Source: Methylobacterium mesophilicum
GTDB taxonomy: Bacteria; Pseudomonadota; Alphaproteobacteria; Rhizobiales; Beijerinckiaceae
Length of the DNA: 64,000 bases
Assembly: GCF_022179445.1 (NCBI RefSeq)
Contig: NZ_BPQU01000002.1
Span: 310,001 to 374,000 of the forward strand
Reading direction: 5' to 3'
Under the pieces are notes generated by a model. It was not told the DNA's origin. It saw only the letters and a program-made list of their open reading frames with translations, and ran no database searches. Positions 44,369 through 52,952 of the stretch are shown one piece after another (the stretch's first letter is position 1; each line of letters opens with the position of its first letter). A program made the position numbers and the translations under genes.

Positions 44369-45589
44369 TTAGAGCCCGATCGGCAGCAGTCCGGGCGCCA
44401 GGGCCGCGGCGGCCCGCGGCCCGTCCTTGACCAGGCGAATCGCCGTGCGGGCGACGCGGTTGCGCAGGCGCCGGGCTCGCCAGAGCGCCCCCGTCTCCAC
44501 GGCGAGGCCGCGGGCGTAGACGCTAGTGCGCAGGCTGCGGGCGTCGCAGGCCTGCTTGACCGGGTCGGCGTAGAACGCCGCGATCTTGTCCCGGCCCATG
44601 CCGGGGGTGGCGAGCCAGGCCGGCACGTGGACCCGGGCGAGCCGGTCGGCATCGGTGAGCAGCTTGCCGATCCCGGTGCCGGGGATCGGGCAGGCGGTCT
44701 GGAAGGCGTCGCCGATCAGCACCAGCCCGTCGCGCTCCACCCCGTCGGCCCGGGCGAGGTCGATCGGCCGGACCTCGAGGGGGCCGGACACCGACAGGTC
44801 CGGGCAATGCCGCGCCAGGTGGGGCATCATCGCCCGCAGGGTGGCTTCCGGGTCCCGGCGCAGGGAAGCGACCCAGGGCTCGCCGGGATCGCGGTAGCAG
44901 AACAGGTTGGCGCGCATCACCTCCCCGATCGGGAACAGGGTCAGGTAGGCGTCGCGCCCGCCGAACCCCTCGGCGAAGTAGGTCATGGCCGGGAACGGGA
45001 AGGCGGCCCGCGGCGCCGCCATGTCGAAGCCGACCGCCAGGGAGTGGCGCGGGCTCAGTGCCCGCTTGGCGATGCCGGCCTTGGCGAGCAGCGCATGGCC
45101 GAGCCCGGTGGCGAGCACGACGAGGCGCGCCTCGATCCGGCGGCCATCGCTCAAGGCGAGAATCTGGCGATCCGGCCCGAGCTCGAAATCGGCGACCCGG
45201 CCGGGGGTCAGCAGCCCGTCGGGCAGGGCGGCCCGGGCGGCCCCGACCAGGACGGGATAATGCGCGCCCCATTCACGGGCGGCCTCCCGGTAGGCGAGGC
45301 GGCCATAGCGGACCACCGCGACCTCCTCGGTCGCCGTCGTGCAGGCGGCCAGAGCCGCCCCGAAGCCGAGGCCCTCGAACAGCGCCATCTGGTCGGCCCC
45401 GAACTTCTCCGCCCGGAAGTCGCGGCGTGCCTCACCGCGTTCGGCCTGGGCGTCGATCAGCGTGACCCGGGTCCCGGCGCGGGCGAGCGCCCCGGCCAGG
45501 CAGCTCCCGGCCAGCCCGGCGCCCACCACGGCTACGTCGCAGGTTTCCGCCTCGCTGCCCATTGCTGTCATCTCAAAGTCGTCCCGCAT
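44369..45589 (-). CDS. FAD-dependent monooxygenase/oxidoreductase
   Basis: This 406-aa protein starts at ATG 45589 or the nearby ATG 45571/45562. The FAD-binding Rossmann motif is GAGLAGSCLAGALARAG (about 23-39). The second FAD motif of the UbiH/PHBH group is VLIGDAFQTACPIPGTGIG (about 288-306). Between them lie VVLATGLGHALLAKAG and the barrel FPAMTYFAEGFGGRDAYLTL. The family hydroxylates aromatics or reduces prenyl chains (geranylgeranyl-reductase-like relatives). No substrate is evident. It is monocistronic; an interspersed repeat follows its stop. Confidence 0.82.
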   Translation of the reverse strand: MRDDFEMTAMGSEAETCDVAVVGAGLAGSCLAGALARAGTRVTLIDAQAERGEARRDFRAEKFGADQMALFEGLGFGAALAACTTATEEVAVVRYGRLAYREAAREWGAHYPVLVGAARAALPDGLLTPGRVADFELGPDRQILALSDGRRIEARLVVLATGLGHALLAKAGIAKRALSPRHSLAVGFDMAAPRAAFPFPAMTYFAEGFGGRDAYLTLFPIGEVMRANLFCYRDPGEPWVASLRRDPEATLRAMMPHLARHCPDLSVSGPLEVRPIDLARADGVERDGLVLIGDAFQTACPIPGTGIGKLLTDADRLARVHVPAWLATPGMGRDKIAAFYADPVKQACDARSLRTSVYARGLAVETGALWRARRLRNRVARTAIRLVKDGPRAAAALAPGLLPIGL

Positions 45590-45815
45590 CCGCGTCAGAG
45601 CCTGAACGCGCGAAAACGCATGAATGGTAGCGATCGGGAGTTCTGTAAAGCACGTACGTAATTTTTCGCGGCCGTGGAAACATACGGTTACGCTGCCGCG
45701 CCGGCTCCGGTGGGATGCCTCATCTTCTGATTGAATTTCTGTATCTCATCGGATCTATCGCCCGGCCCGGATCTTCCTCGGATCGACGGTAGCAGCCGCT
45801 CCGGCCGGGCTTTTT
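45590..45815 (+). ncRNA. Candidate small RNA with its own terminator
   Basis: This 226-bp gap has no reading frame of note and is AT-richer than its flanks (for example TGTAAAGCACGTACGTAATTTTT near 45640-45665 and TTGATTGAATTTCTGTATCTC-like sequence near 45730). It ends in a plus-strand hairpin plus T5 at 45760-45815 with no gene before it on that strand. A transcript starting around 45650 would be about 165 nt. No known RNA family was recognised. The start is a guess. Confidence 0.35.
45760..45815 (+). terminator. Rho-independent terminator
   Basis: The arms GCCCGGCC-C-GGA (45760-45771) and TCCGGCCGGGC (45800-45810) pair over 11 bp with one bulged base and are followed by TTTTT (45811-45815). 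The loop is long (28 nt). Confidence 0.55.
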
Positions 45816-45827
45816 ACTTGCCGGGCC

Positions 45828-46172
45828 CTACTTGCCGGATCGGGCTTCCGTGCAGGTGAGAGGTGGCTTGCCTGCCTCCGTCCAGGTGACGGTGCGACCC
45901 TTGCCGCGCAGCTCATGGCGCGCGTCACCGTACTGGATCCCATCCGCGTGCGGCTCGACCGGCAAGGTGACCGAGGGGCCGGCGGGCGGGTGAACGACGG
46001 CCGGCGCGTTCAGGTCGGCGGTGTCGAACTCGACCGTGAGCGTCTGCCCCGCGGGACAGGCGAAGGCGACCCGGTTGATCGCGGACGCCGCGGCGTGCGC
46101 CTGGTCCACCGCGACCGGAAGTCCCGCGGCGAGAAGGAGGGCGATGCTGCCCCGGGAAAGCAAACGGTTCAC
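45828..46172 (-). CDS. mliC: MliC-family periplasmic lysozyme inhibitor
   Basis: This 114-aa exported protein starts at GTG 46172. The signal peptide is about residues 1-28 (MNRLLSRGSIALLLAAGLPV, then AVDQAHA). The mature domain is the MliC/PliC beta-barrel: VAFACPAGQTLTVEFDTADL, then YGDARHELRGKGRTVTWTEA, then PPLTCTEA, with the conserved cysteine pair. Family members bind c-type lysozyme with the SGxxY-like loop; here the YGDARHELRG stretch occupies that position. It has no lipobox, so it is likely soluble in the periplasm. A role in protection against host lysozyme is known for the family. Confidence 0.82.
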   Translation of the reverse strand: MNRLLSRGSIALLLAAGLPVAVDQAHAAASAINRVAFACPAGQTLTVEFDTADLNAPAVVHPPAGPSVTLPVEPHADGIQYGDARHELRGKGRTVTWTEAGKPPLTCTEARSGK

Positions 46173-46306
46173 GGTACCTCCTGCTGTGCTGATCCGGGCA
46201 CCGCTCCGATGTGCGGGACATCGGAGAATCGGCCTTCGAAGCCCGGGCACGAACTCTACCGCGATTCCGCCGATCACATCAGGATCGCTGGAATCGGGAC
46301 GACGCT

Positions 46307-47191
46307 TCAGCCTCTCAGCTGCGCCACGAAGGCCCGCATGAACGGCGGCAGGCCGTCGAGGTCGCGCAGGCACAGGGTCAGGTCGCGGCGGGCCCACGGA
46401 TCGGAGAGCGGCACCACCGCGATGGCGAGACCCTGGGCCGCCCGGGCGGCGGCGCTCTCGGGGAGCACCGCGAGCCCGACCCGGGCCTGGACCAGGCGGC
46501 AGACGGCATCGAAGCCGCGCAACTGCACCCGCAGACGCATCGGCCGCCCCTCCCGCACCGCCTGGGCGACCAGGAACCGGCTGATGGCGCTGCGCCGGTC
46601 GAGGCCGACCAGGTCGTGGCCGAGCACCTCCACGAAGGGGATCTCGGCCCGCGCCGCCAGGGGATGATCCCGGGCCGCCACCAGCACGAACCGGTCCTCC
46701 CGGAACGGGAAGGTCTGGAGCGAGCCGGTATCGACCGTGCCGGACAGGATGCCGAGATCGGCCGCGCCCTCGGCCACCAGCCCGACGATCTCCTCGGAGG
46801 TGCGCTCGTCGATCTCGACGCCGATCCCAGGATGGCCGGCCAGGAAGGCCGACAGCGCGTCGGGCAGGAACTCGGTCAGCGCGTTGGTGTTGGCGAGCAC
46901 CCGGATCTGCCCGGCCGCGCCACCGGAGAACACCGCCATCTCCTCGCGCAGGCGCTCGACGCCGGCCAGGATCTCCCGGGCATGGGCCAGGAGCGTGCGC
47001 CCCGCCGGGGTCGGGCTGACGCCCTGCCGCCCCCGGGTCAGGAGCGCGGCGCCCAGCGAATCCTCCATGATCCGGATCCGCGTCGAGGCGGCCGCCAGGG
47101 CGAGGTTCGCCCGCGCCGCCCCGTGGGTGATCGAACCGGCCTCGACCACGTGCCGGAACAGGCCGAGATCGGTGAGATCGAACCGCATCAT
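46307..47191 (-). CDS. LysR family transcriptional regulator
   Basis: This 294-aa regulator starts at ATG 47191 (or 47188). The N-terminal winged HTH is at about 5-65 (LGLFRHVVEAGSITHGAARA; STRIRIMEDSLGAALLTRGR). The rest is the periplasmic-binding-protein-like effector domain (IRVLANTNALTEFLPDALSA; RFVLVAARDHPLAARAEIPF). No divergent target gene lies nearby on the usual side, because the plus-strand HD-GYP gene is 566 bp away across an AT-rich island. The effector is unknown. The length is normal. Confidence 0.9.
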   Translation of the reverse strand: MMRFDLTDLGLFRHVVEAGSITHGAARANLALAAASTRIRIMEDSLGAALLTRGRQGVSPTPAGRTLLAHAREILAGVERLREEMAVFSGGAAGQIRVLANTNALTEFLPDALSAFLAGHPGIGVEIDERTSEEIVGLVAEGAADLGILSGTVDTGSLQTFPFREDRFVLVAARDHPLAARAEIPFVEVLGHDLVGLDRRSAISRFLVAQAVREGRPMRLRVQLRGFDAVCRLVQARVGLAVLPESAAARAAQGLAIAVVPLSDPWARRDLTLCLRDLDGLPPFMRAFVAQLRG

Positions 47192-47757
47192 CGCCGAAGG
47201 CCCCTCCCGGCAGCGGCACCGCCGGGCGCTTTGGTCCTGCAGCGACGGCGCGGGACGGTAGCGTCGCCCGGCCCGCGTGTCAGCGGCCGCCAGAGGCCGC
47301 GTCGCCCGAAGCCGCCCCGGCAACCGGAGCAGCGCAGGATAGGGCACCGCAGAATCAGCATAGACACCGGATTGATATATTTCCCGATCCATATCATTTG
47401 TAATTCTGGGACTATATCTATAATATATTACACTCTACTAAGTATTATATTACAAAAATTAGAAAATTTACTGCAGATATTTTCTAAAAAGTAAATAATT
47501 ATCTTTGGTCGCGAGTGCGTAATCATTTACTCCCCTTTAACGTGCAATATTCCAAATGTATCGCATCGCCGACGAGACTTTCCCGATCGCGCACGGCACC
47601 GTCACCCGCGAACGTCACCGGATCGGATCATGACCGCTTCCAGCCCTCCGGATCCGACGTCGGAGACCCGCGGCTCCCGACGCCCACGGGCTGCCAGGAT
47701 CGCGGCGCCGACGCCCCGCCCGTCCTGCATCCGGCCCGCCGGGCGAGGCGAGACGCC
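47192..47757. promoter_or_regulatory. Divergent intergenic region with an AT-rich island
   Basis: No gene is supported in these 566 bases. Between about 47380 and 47560 the sequence turns strikingly AT-rich (TATAATATATTACACTC; AGTATTATATTACAAAAATT) in an otherwise GC-rich genome. It contains a 9-bp inverted repeat TTAGAAAAT / ATTTTCTAA (47459-47467, 47479-47487) followed on minus by TTTTTG. It may be a promoter with UP elements, a binding site for a nucleoid protein, or a remnant of foreign DNA. Confidence 0.6.
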
Positions 47758-48933
47758 ATGATGGACGCGCTCCTGGTTGACGACAGCGCGACCATGCGCC
47801 TGCGCCTGCGCCAGATGCTGGAGGCCAAGCCCGACGTCAGCGTGACCGACTACGCCGACCCGGCCGCCGCCCTCGTGGAGGCGCAGATGCGCGCCTTCGA
47901 CATCGTGCTGGTCGACTACCACATGCCGGCCATGGACGGGATCGCGTTCATCCAGCGCATGCGCACCATCCCGCACTACGCGCAGGTGCCGATCGCGATG
48001 GTGACCAGCGACATCTCCGACGCGGTGCGGCTCGCCGCGCTCGAGGCGGGGGCGACGGACTTCCTCGACAAGTCCATGCGGGGCGTCGAGCAGACCGTGC
48101 GGCTGCGCAACCTGATCCGCCTCGCCAAGGCGGTGCGGCGGCTGGCCGAGCAGGCCGCCTGGCTCGACGGCGAGGTCGAGGCCGCCCTCCGGCACATGCG
48201 CGAGCGCGAGGAGGAGATCATCTTCCGCCTGTCGCTGGCCGTGGAGTACCGCGACAACGACACCGGCGACCACACCTGGCGGGTCGCCCGCTACAGTCAG
48301 ATCGTGGCCGAGGCGCTCGGCCTGCCGGCGGAGGCCTGCCGCAACCTGTACCTCGCCGCGCCGCTGCACGATGTCGGCAAGGTCGCCATCCCGGACGGCA
48401 TCCTGCTGAAGCCCGGCCGGCTCGACCCGGACGAGTTCGCCCTGATCAAGACGCATGCGACCATCGGCCAGCGCATCCTGGGCGGCAGCTCCTCCGAGCT
48501 GATCCGGCTGGCCGCCGAGATCGCCGAGGCGCATCACGAGAAGTGGAACGGCAGCGGCTACCCGAAGGGGCTCGCGGGCGACGCGATCCCCCTGGCGGCC
48601 CGGATCGTCGCCGTGGCGGACGTGTTCGACGCCCTGACCACGCAGCGCCCCTACAAGGAGGCGATGTCGTTCGAGGCGGCCCTGGCCTGCATCCGGGCCG
48701 ATAGCGGCCGCCATTTCGACCCGGCCTGCGTGGAGGCGTTCTGCGCGCGCTGGCCGGATGTCCTCGTGGCCGGCGGCCAGGAGAGGGCCACCGGCCGGCG
48801 GGGCACCCACGCCGTCACCGAGCCCTGGGCCCGGGTGCCGACCCTGCTCCGCGAGATCGCGGCCGAGACGCCCATCCTGGCGGGCCGGCTCGTCGACAGC
48901 CCCGACGAGCCGCCCTACAGGCGCCACGGATGA
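47758..48933 (+). CDS. Response regulator with HD-GYP domain (c-di-GMP phosphodiesterase)
   Basis: This 391-aa protein starts at ATG 47758. Residues 1-120 are a receiver domain with D9, phospho-acceptor D53 (VLVDYHMPAMDG) and K105. A helical linker (RLAKAVRRLAEQAAWLDGEV) leads to an HD-GYP domain with HD at 204-205 (APLHDVGKVAIPDG), HH at 259-260 and the GYP signature at 267-269 (HHEKWNGSGYPKGL). It should hydrolyse cyclic di-GMP when phosphorylated by an unlinked histidine kinase. It is alone in its unit, downstream of the AT-rich island and followed by a hairpin. Confidence 0.92.
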   Translation: MMDALLVDDSATMRLRLRQMLEAKPDVSVTDYADPAAALVEAQMRAFDIVLVDYHMPAMDGIAFIQRMRTIPHYAQVPIAMVTSDISDAVRLAALEAGATDFLDKSMRGVEQTVRLRNLIRLAKAVRRLAEQAAWLDGEVEAALRHMREREEEIIFRLSLAVEYRDNDTGDHTWRVARYSQIVAEALGLPAEACRNLYLAAPLHDVGKVAIPDGILLKPGRLDPDEFALIKTHATIGQRILGGSSSELIRLAAEIAEAHHEKWNGSGYPKGLAGDAIPLAARIVAVADVFDALTTQRPYKEAMSFEAALACIRADSGRHFDPACVEAFCARWPDVLVAGGQERATGRRGTHAVTEPWARVPTLLREIAAETPILAGRLVDSPDEPPYRRHG

Positions 48934-48969
48934 GGCGGCCTACGGCCTGACCCCTGAAAATCCCGGATT

Positions 48970-48989
48970 CGAAAGGTCGAGACCTTTCG
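48970..48989. terminator. Hairpin after the HD-GYP gene
   Basis: The sequence CGAAAGGTC-GA-GACCTTTCG is a perfect 9-bp inverted repeat 37 bp past the stop. No T run follows, so efficient termination is uncertain. Confidence 0.45.
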
Positions 48990-49075
48990 CGGGTCCAGCG
49001 CGGAGCCCTGGTGCATCGGGCTTGCCCCGATACCCCGCCAAAGGGCTGAGCCCCTTGGAAACCCGGCCCCCCTCG
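48990..49075. repeat. Interspersed repeat, copy 2 (reverse orientation)
   Basis: On the minus strand this reads GGGTTTCCAAGGGGCTCAGC, CCTTTGGCGGGG, TATCGGGGC and so on, aligning with copies at 44304-44355 and 55930-55984. It fills most of the gap between the HD-GYP and deacetylase genes. Confidence 0.7.
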
Positions 49076-49122
49076 ATCCGAGCCGGGGTGACGCGGCGCG
49101 GGGCTGCGCCTAACCTGCTCCC

Positions 49123-50148
49123 ATGCGCGTCTTCCACACCGCCGCCTCCGCCCGGCACGATCCCGACCAGTACCTGCGGCGGGGCACGCCGATCCCGCAC
49201 CCCGAGCAGGCCTCCCGCTACGCCATCCTGCACGCGGCGGCCCGGGATGGCGGCCATGCCCTCGCGGAGCCTGCCGATCACGGCCTCGACCCGATCCGGG
49301 CGGTGCACGCTCCCGGCTACCTCGCGTTCCTGGCCGAGGCCTGGGCACGCCGGTCGGAGATCCCGGGGGTCGCCGACGAGATCCTCACAGGCAGCTTCGC
49401 CCGGCCGCAGATGCACCGGACGCCCACCGGCCTGCTCGGGCTCGCCGGGCTCTACACCGCCGACACCTCGACGCCGATCCGGGCCGGGACCTGGGCGGCG
49501 GTCTACGGCGCGGCCCAATGCGCCGTCGCGACCGCCGACGCGGCCCTGGAGACGGGCCACGCCTACGCCCTGTGCCGGCCGCCCGGCCACCACGCCTACG
49601 CGGATTCGGCCGGCGGCTTCTGCTTCCTCAACAACAGCGCGATCGCGGCGGAGCGGATGCGGGCGGCCGGGGGCGGCCCCGTGGCGATCCTCGACATCGA
49701 CGTCCACCACGGCAACGGCACGCAGGGGATCTTCTATACGCGCGGGGACGTGCTCACGGTCTCGGTCCACGCGGACCCGTCGGACTACTTCCCGTTCTTT
49801 GCCGGCTATGCCGACGAGACCGGGGCGGGGGCCGGCACCGGCCTCAACCGCAACCTGCCGCTGCCGCCGGGTTCCGGCGACGCGCCCTGGCTCGCCGCCG
49901 TGGAGGCCGGACTCGCGGCGATCGCGGCGTTCCGGCCGCGGGGCCTGGTGGTGGCCCTGGGCCTCGACGCCGCGGCGGACGATCCGATCGGCGTCCTCAC
50001 GGTGACCGGAGCGGGTTTTGCCGCGGCGGCGCAGAGGATCGCGCGCGCCGGGCTGCCAACCGCGATCGTCCAGGAGGGCGGCTACCTCTGCGCGGCCCTG
50101 CCGGAGAACCTGACGACCTTCCTGGCGGCGTTCGACGCGACGCGCTGA
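49123..50148 (+). CDS. Histone-deacetylase-family (acetylpolyamine amidohydrolase-like) enzyme
   Basis: This 341-aa cytoplasmic zinc hydrolase starts at ATG 49123. It has the arginase/deacetylase fold: catalytic H156-H157 (RPPGHHAYADSAGGFCFLNN), zinc ligands D193 and H195 (ILDIDVHHGNGTQGIFY) and D282 (VALGLDAAADDPIG). VQEGGYL near the end carries the catalytic-site tyrosine. Bacterial relatives remove acetyl groups from polyamines or other small acetylated amines, which is the likely role here. It is preceded by the interspersed repeat and has no operon partner. Confidence 0.9.
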   Translation: MRVFHTAASARHDPDQYLRRGTPIPHPEQASRYAILHAAARDGGHALAEPADHGLDPIRAVHAPGYLAFLAEAWARRSEIPGVADEILTGSFARPQMHRTPTGLLGLAGLYTADTSTPIRAGTWAAVYGAAQCAVATADAALETGHAYALCRPPGHHAYADSAGGFCFLNNSAIAAERMRAAGGGPVAILDIDVHHGNGTQGIFYTRGDVLTVSVHADPSDYFPFFAGYADETGAGAGTGLNRNLPLPPGSGDAPWLAAVEAGLAAIAAFRPRGLVVALGLDAAADDPIGVLTVTGAGFAAAAQRIARAGLPTAIVQEGGYLCAALPENLTTFLAAFDATR

Positions 50149-50184
50149 GCCGGGGCTCGGGGCAGCCCGGATACCGCGCGGCGT

Positions 50185-50203
50185 GATGCGAATATGGCGC
50201 ATC
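50185..50203. promoter_or_regulatory. Palindrome upstream of the MFS gene
   Basis: The sequence GATGCG-AATATGG-CGCATC is a 6-bp inverted repeat about 115 bp before the transporter start. A partial direct copy (GACGCGAATGTCG) follows it. It could be an operator; there is no other support. Confidence 0.3.
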
Positions 50204-50318
50204 GGGACGCGAATGTCGTCGTCGGAGCAACTGCTTCCGCCGACGCGGCGCGGACGACCTGTATACCAGCCTGAAGAGGGCCCGCCCGGGTTGCGGCCCG
50301 GCCGGGAGGACACGAGCG

Positions 50319-51668
50319 ATGCGTGCGGGCGATGTCCGGCGACCCGATGGGGCCAGCGCACCCTGGCACGCCGGCCTGACACGGCGGCACTGGCGCATTC
50401 TCTGGGGCAGCTATCTCGGCCGGATCTTCGACGGCTACGAGGCGGTCGCCCTGGTCTACGCGCTCCGCCCGGCCCTCGGATCTCTCCTCACTCCCGAGCA
50501 GGCCCAGGCGCCGGCCTTCTACGTGGGGGCGGCGATCGGGATCACCCTCCTGGGCTGGGGGCTCGGCGGGCTGATGGGTGGCATCGCGGCCGACTACATC
50601 GGCCGCAAGCGCATGATGATGCTGTCCATCCTGGGATACGCCCTGTTCACGGGGCTGACGGCGTTTGCCGGAAGCTTCGCTCAGCTCGCGATCCTACGGT
50701 TCATAACCGGACTCGCCATCGGCTCCGAATGGTCCACCGGCATCGCCCTGGTCGCCGAGACCTGGCCGAACCGGGCCCGGCCGAAGGGCTGCGGCTTCCT
50801 GCAATCGGGCTTCGGCGGCGGCGCGGTGCTCGCCGCGATCGTCTGGGCGCTGCTCGCCGCCTTCGAACCCCTCGGCCCGGAATCATGGCGGATCATGTTC
50901 GCGCTGGGCGCGCTTCCGGCCCTCGTCTGCCTGTACCTGCGGCGCGCCCTGGAGGAATCCGAGCAGTGGATGCAGGCCCTGCGGGAGCAGCGCTGGGCCG
51001 CCACCGCCGAGGACGCCGCGAGCACGCAACCCATGGGACGGCGTCCGTTCTCCCTGACGGAGATCTTCCGGGAACGCGAGAGCCGCCGGCGGGTCCTGCT
51101 CGCCACCCTGATGTCGTTCGCCACGACGGTCGGCTGGTGGGCGGTCTCGTCGTGGTTGCCGGCCTACACGGAGGGGCTGGCCAAGGTCGCAGGCGAACCT
51201 GCCAACGTGTGGGGCCCGCGCATGGGCATCATCTACAATGTCGGGGCGATCATCGCCTACCTGCTCTCCGGCTTCGTGGCGGATGCGGTCGGGCGGCGCG
51301 CCTTCCTGCTGATCACGTATGCCGGCTGTATCGTCACCTCGCTCGCCTGCTATCTCTGGACGGGCGGGCTGGTGCCATTCATGGGGCTCGCGTTCCTGAA
51401 CGGGTTCTTCACCCTGGGCTTCGCCTTCTCGTGGATGGCGATCTACTTGGTGGAGCTGTTCACCCCGGCGGTGCGGGCGACGGCAGCCAGCGCCGTCTTC
51501 AACGGCGCGCGACTGATCGCCTGGATCTTCCCGATCATCGCCGGGCAGATCGTCACCCTGTCGGGCGGCGTGGCCGCCGCGGCCCTGACCATGTCGAGCG
51601 TCTACGCGATCGGGCTGATCGTGCCGTGGTTCATGCCGGAGACGACCGGGAAGCCGCTGCCGGATTGA
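50319..51668 (+). CDS. MFS transporter
   Basis: This 449-aa inner-membrane carrier starts at ATG 50319 behind CCGGGAGGACAC. It has 12 predicted helices with the loop 2-3 motif GGLMGGIAADYIGRKRMM and its loop 8-9 counterpart SGFVADAVGRRAF. The pattern RFITGLAIGSEWSTGIALVA is typical of the sugar/organic-acid porter groups (metabolite:H+ symporters such as aromatic acid or niacin carriers). The central loop (about 230-260) is polar. The substrate cannot be named. It is monocistronic and convergent with the DUF1013 gene. Confidence 0.88.
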   Translation: MRAGDVRRPDGASAPWHAGLTRRHWRILWGSYLGRIFDGYEAVALVYALRPALGSLLTPEQAQAPAFYVGAAIGITLLGWGLGGLMGGIAADYIGRKRMMMLSILGYALFTGLTAFAGSFAQLAILRFITGLAIGSEWSTGIALVAETWPNRARPKGCGFLQSGFGGGAVLAAIVWALLAAFEPLGPESWRIMFALGALPALVCLYLRRALEESEQWMQALREQRWAATAEDAASTQPMGRRPFSLTEIFRERESRRRVLLATLMSFATTVGWWAVSSWLPAYTEGLAKVAGEPANVWGPRMGIIYNVGAIIAYLLSGFVADAVGRRAFLLITYAGCIVTSLACYLWTGGLVPFMGLAFLNGFFTLGFAFSWMAIYLVELFTPAVRATAASAVFNGARLIAWIFPIIAGQIVTLSGGVAAAALTMSSVYAIGLIVPWFMPETTGKPLPD

Positions 51669-51779
51669 CGGCTTCGGCCGGCTTGCCGGAAAGGGGGAGG
51701 GGCGTCGACGCACCTGCCGAGACGCACATTGCGGATGCGCCCCTCGCCCGAGTCGGACGTGGGGCGCGGATCGCCGATC

Positions 51780-52481
51780 CTACGCCTCGTCGTCCTCGTC
51801 CTGATGCCGGCCCTTGAGCTTGGCGAAGACCGAGTCGGCGTCGATCCGCTCCTCGCGGCCGCCATGCTCGCCCGCCTCCTCGGGCTCGGGGGCCGTCGAG
51901 ACCTCGGTGGGCAGGAGCGAGGCGCCGGATTCGGCGGCCAGGGCGGCCGGGCGGTCGGCCGCGGCGCGCTGGACCTCGAAGTCGAGGTTGATCTGGGTGG
52001 CCAGGCCCAGGGTCACCGGGTCCATCGGCTGGAGCGAGCCGGAATTCCAGTGGGTGCGCTCGCGGATCTGCTGGATCGTCGACTTGGTGGTGCCGACGAG
52101 GCGAATGATCTGCGAGTCCTTCAGCTCGGGGTGGTTGCGCAGCAGCCACAGGATGGCGTTCGGCCGGTCCTGGCGGCGGGAGAGCGGCGTGTAGCGCGGG
52201 CCCTTGGTGGTGCGCTTCACCTCCGGCAGCTTCACCTTCGAGACGGCCGGCTTGAGCTTGTAGTGCGGCGCCTTCTGGGCCTTCTCGATCTCGTCGCGGG
52301 TGAGCTGGCCGGTGGAGACCGGATCGAGCCCCTTGATGCCGGCCGCGACCTCGCCGTCGGCGATGCCCTTCACCTCGAGCGGGTGCAGCTTGCAGAAGTC
52401 GGCGATCTGCTCGAAGGCCAAGGAGGTGTTCTCGACCAGCCAGACGGCGGTCGCCTTCGGCATCAGCGGACCCTGGGACAT
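51780..52481 (-). CDS. DUF1013/TrcR-type regulator
   Basis: This 233-aa protein starts at ATG 52481 (MSQGPLMPKATAVWLVENTS). It matches the alphaproteobacterial DUF1013 family, whose Caulobacter member is linked to cell-cycle transcription. The visible blocks are SLAFEQIADFCKLHPLEVKG, AILWLLRNHPELKDSQIIRL and VGTTKSTIQQIRERTHWNSG (a helix-turn-helix-like stretch). The C-terminal 60 residues are acidic and variable (EPEEAGEHGGREERIDADSV). It probably binds DNA or RNA polymerase. It is conserved and monocistronic, with a long structured upstream region. Confidence 0.88.
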   Translation of the reverse strand: MSQGPLMPKATAVWLVENTSLAFEQIADFCKLHPLEVKGIADGEVAAGIKGLDPVSTGQLTRDEIEKAQKAPHYKLKPAVSKVKLPEVKRTTKGPRYTPLSRRQDRPNAILWLLRNHPELKDSQIIRLVGTTKSTIQQIRERTHWNSGSLQPMDPVTLGLATQINLDFEVQRAAADRPAALAAESGASLLPTEVSTAPEPEEAGEHGGREERIDADSVFAKLKGRHQDEDDEA

Positions 52482-52952
52482 GTGCTCTCGTGCTCCGGCC
52501 TGGCGGGACGGGGGCCGGGCACCGGGCACCGGGCTCCGGATGCAGATCCGGAAGTCCCGTCTCACGCTGTCGAATGGGGATGGCTCACTATAGGGCCGCC
52601 CGGGGAACGGCGCAATCGCGGGTTCGGCGGTTCGGGACGCCTGGCGCCGATTAAACGGCGCACGAGGCCGGGCTACAAACCGGATGTGAGCCCGACCGAC
52701 TCACCCGCGAAGGCCGCACGCGGCCGGTTGCGGCCGGGAGTGCAGAGGATGGTCATCCTTCTGGCAGTCTCCAGAAAAGCAGACGGCGAGTGGAGCTTCC
52801 GACTCCGACTCGCCGTCCACCCGCTGTTCTGGAGTTGGCTAAACCCTAACGGGTAATTGCCAGGGATCGGCGGTAGCCGTCGCCGATCCCACTCCCCAAT
52901 ATAGCGCGGCCCAGGACGAGCAACAACGGCCGCGCGGGGACGAGCAAGCCCC
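52482..52952. other. Structured intergenic region
   Basis: These 471 bases lie between two minus-strand genes. No conserved protein is supported, although a 35-codon plus-strand frame (MVILLAVSRKADGEW...) runs from 52749 to 52856. The segment 52740-52895 is full of nested inverted repeats: CTCCAGAA/TTCTGGAG (52769-52776, 52827-52834), GACGGCGAG/CTCGCCGTC (52782-52790, 52809-52817) and GGGATCGGCG/CGCCGATCCC (52863-52872, 52881-52890). It is a good candidate for a structured RNA, strand unknown. Confidence 0.5.

Noticed and set aside
47602..48927. A 441-codon minus-strand frame antisense to the HD-GYP gene
   Set aside because: The plus strand carries complete REC and HD-GYP motifs; the antisense product is low-complexity.
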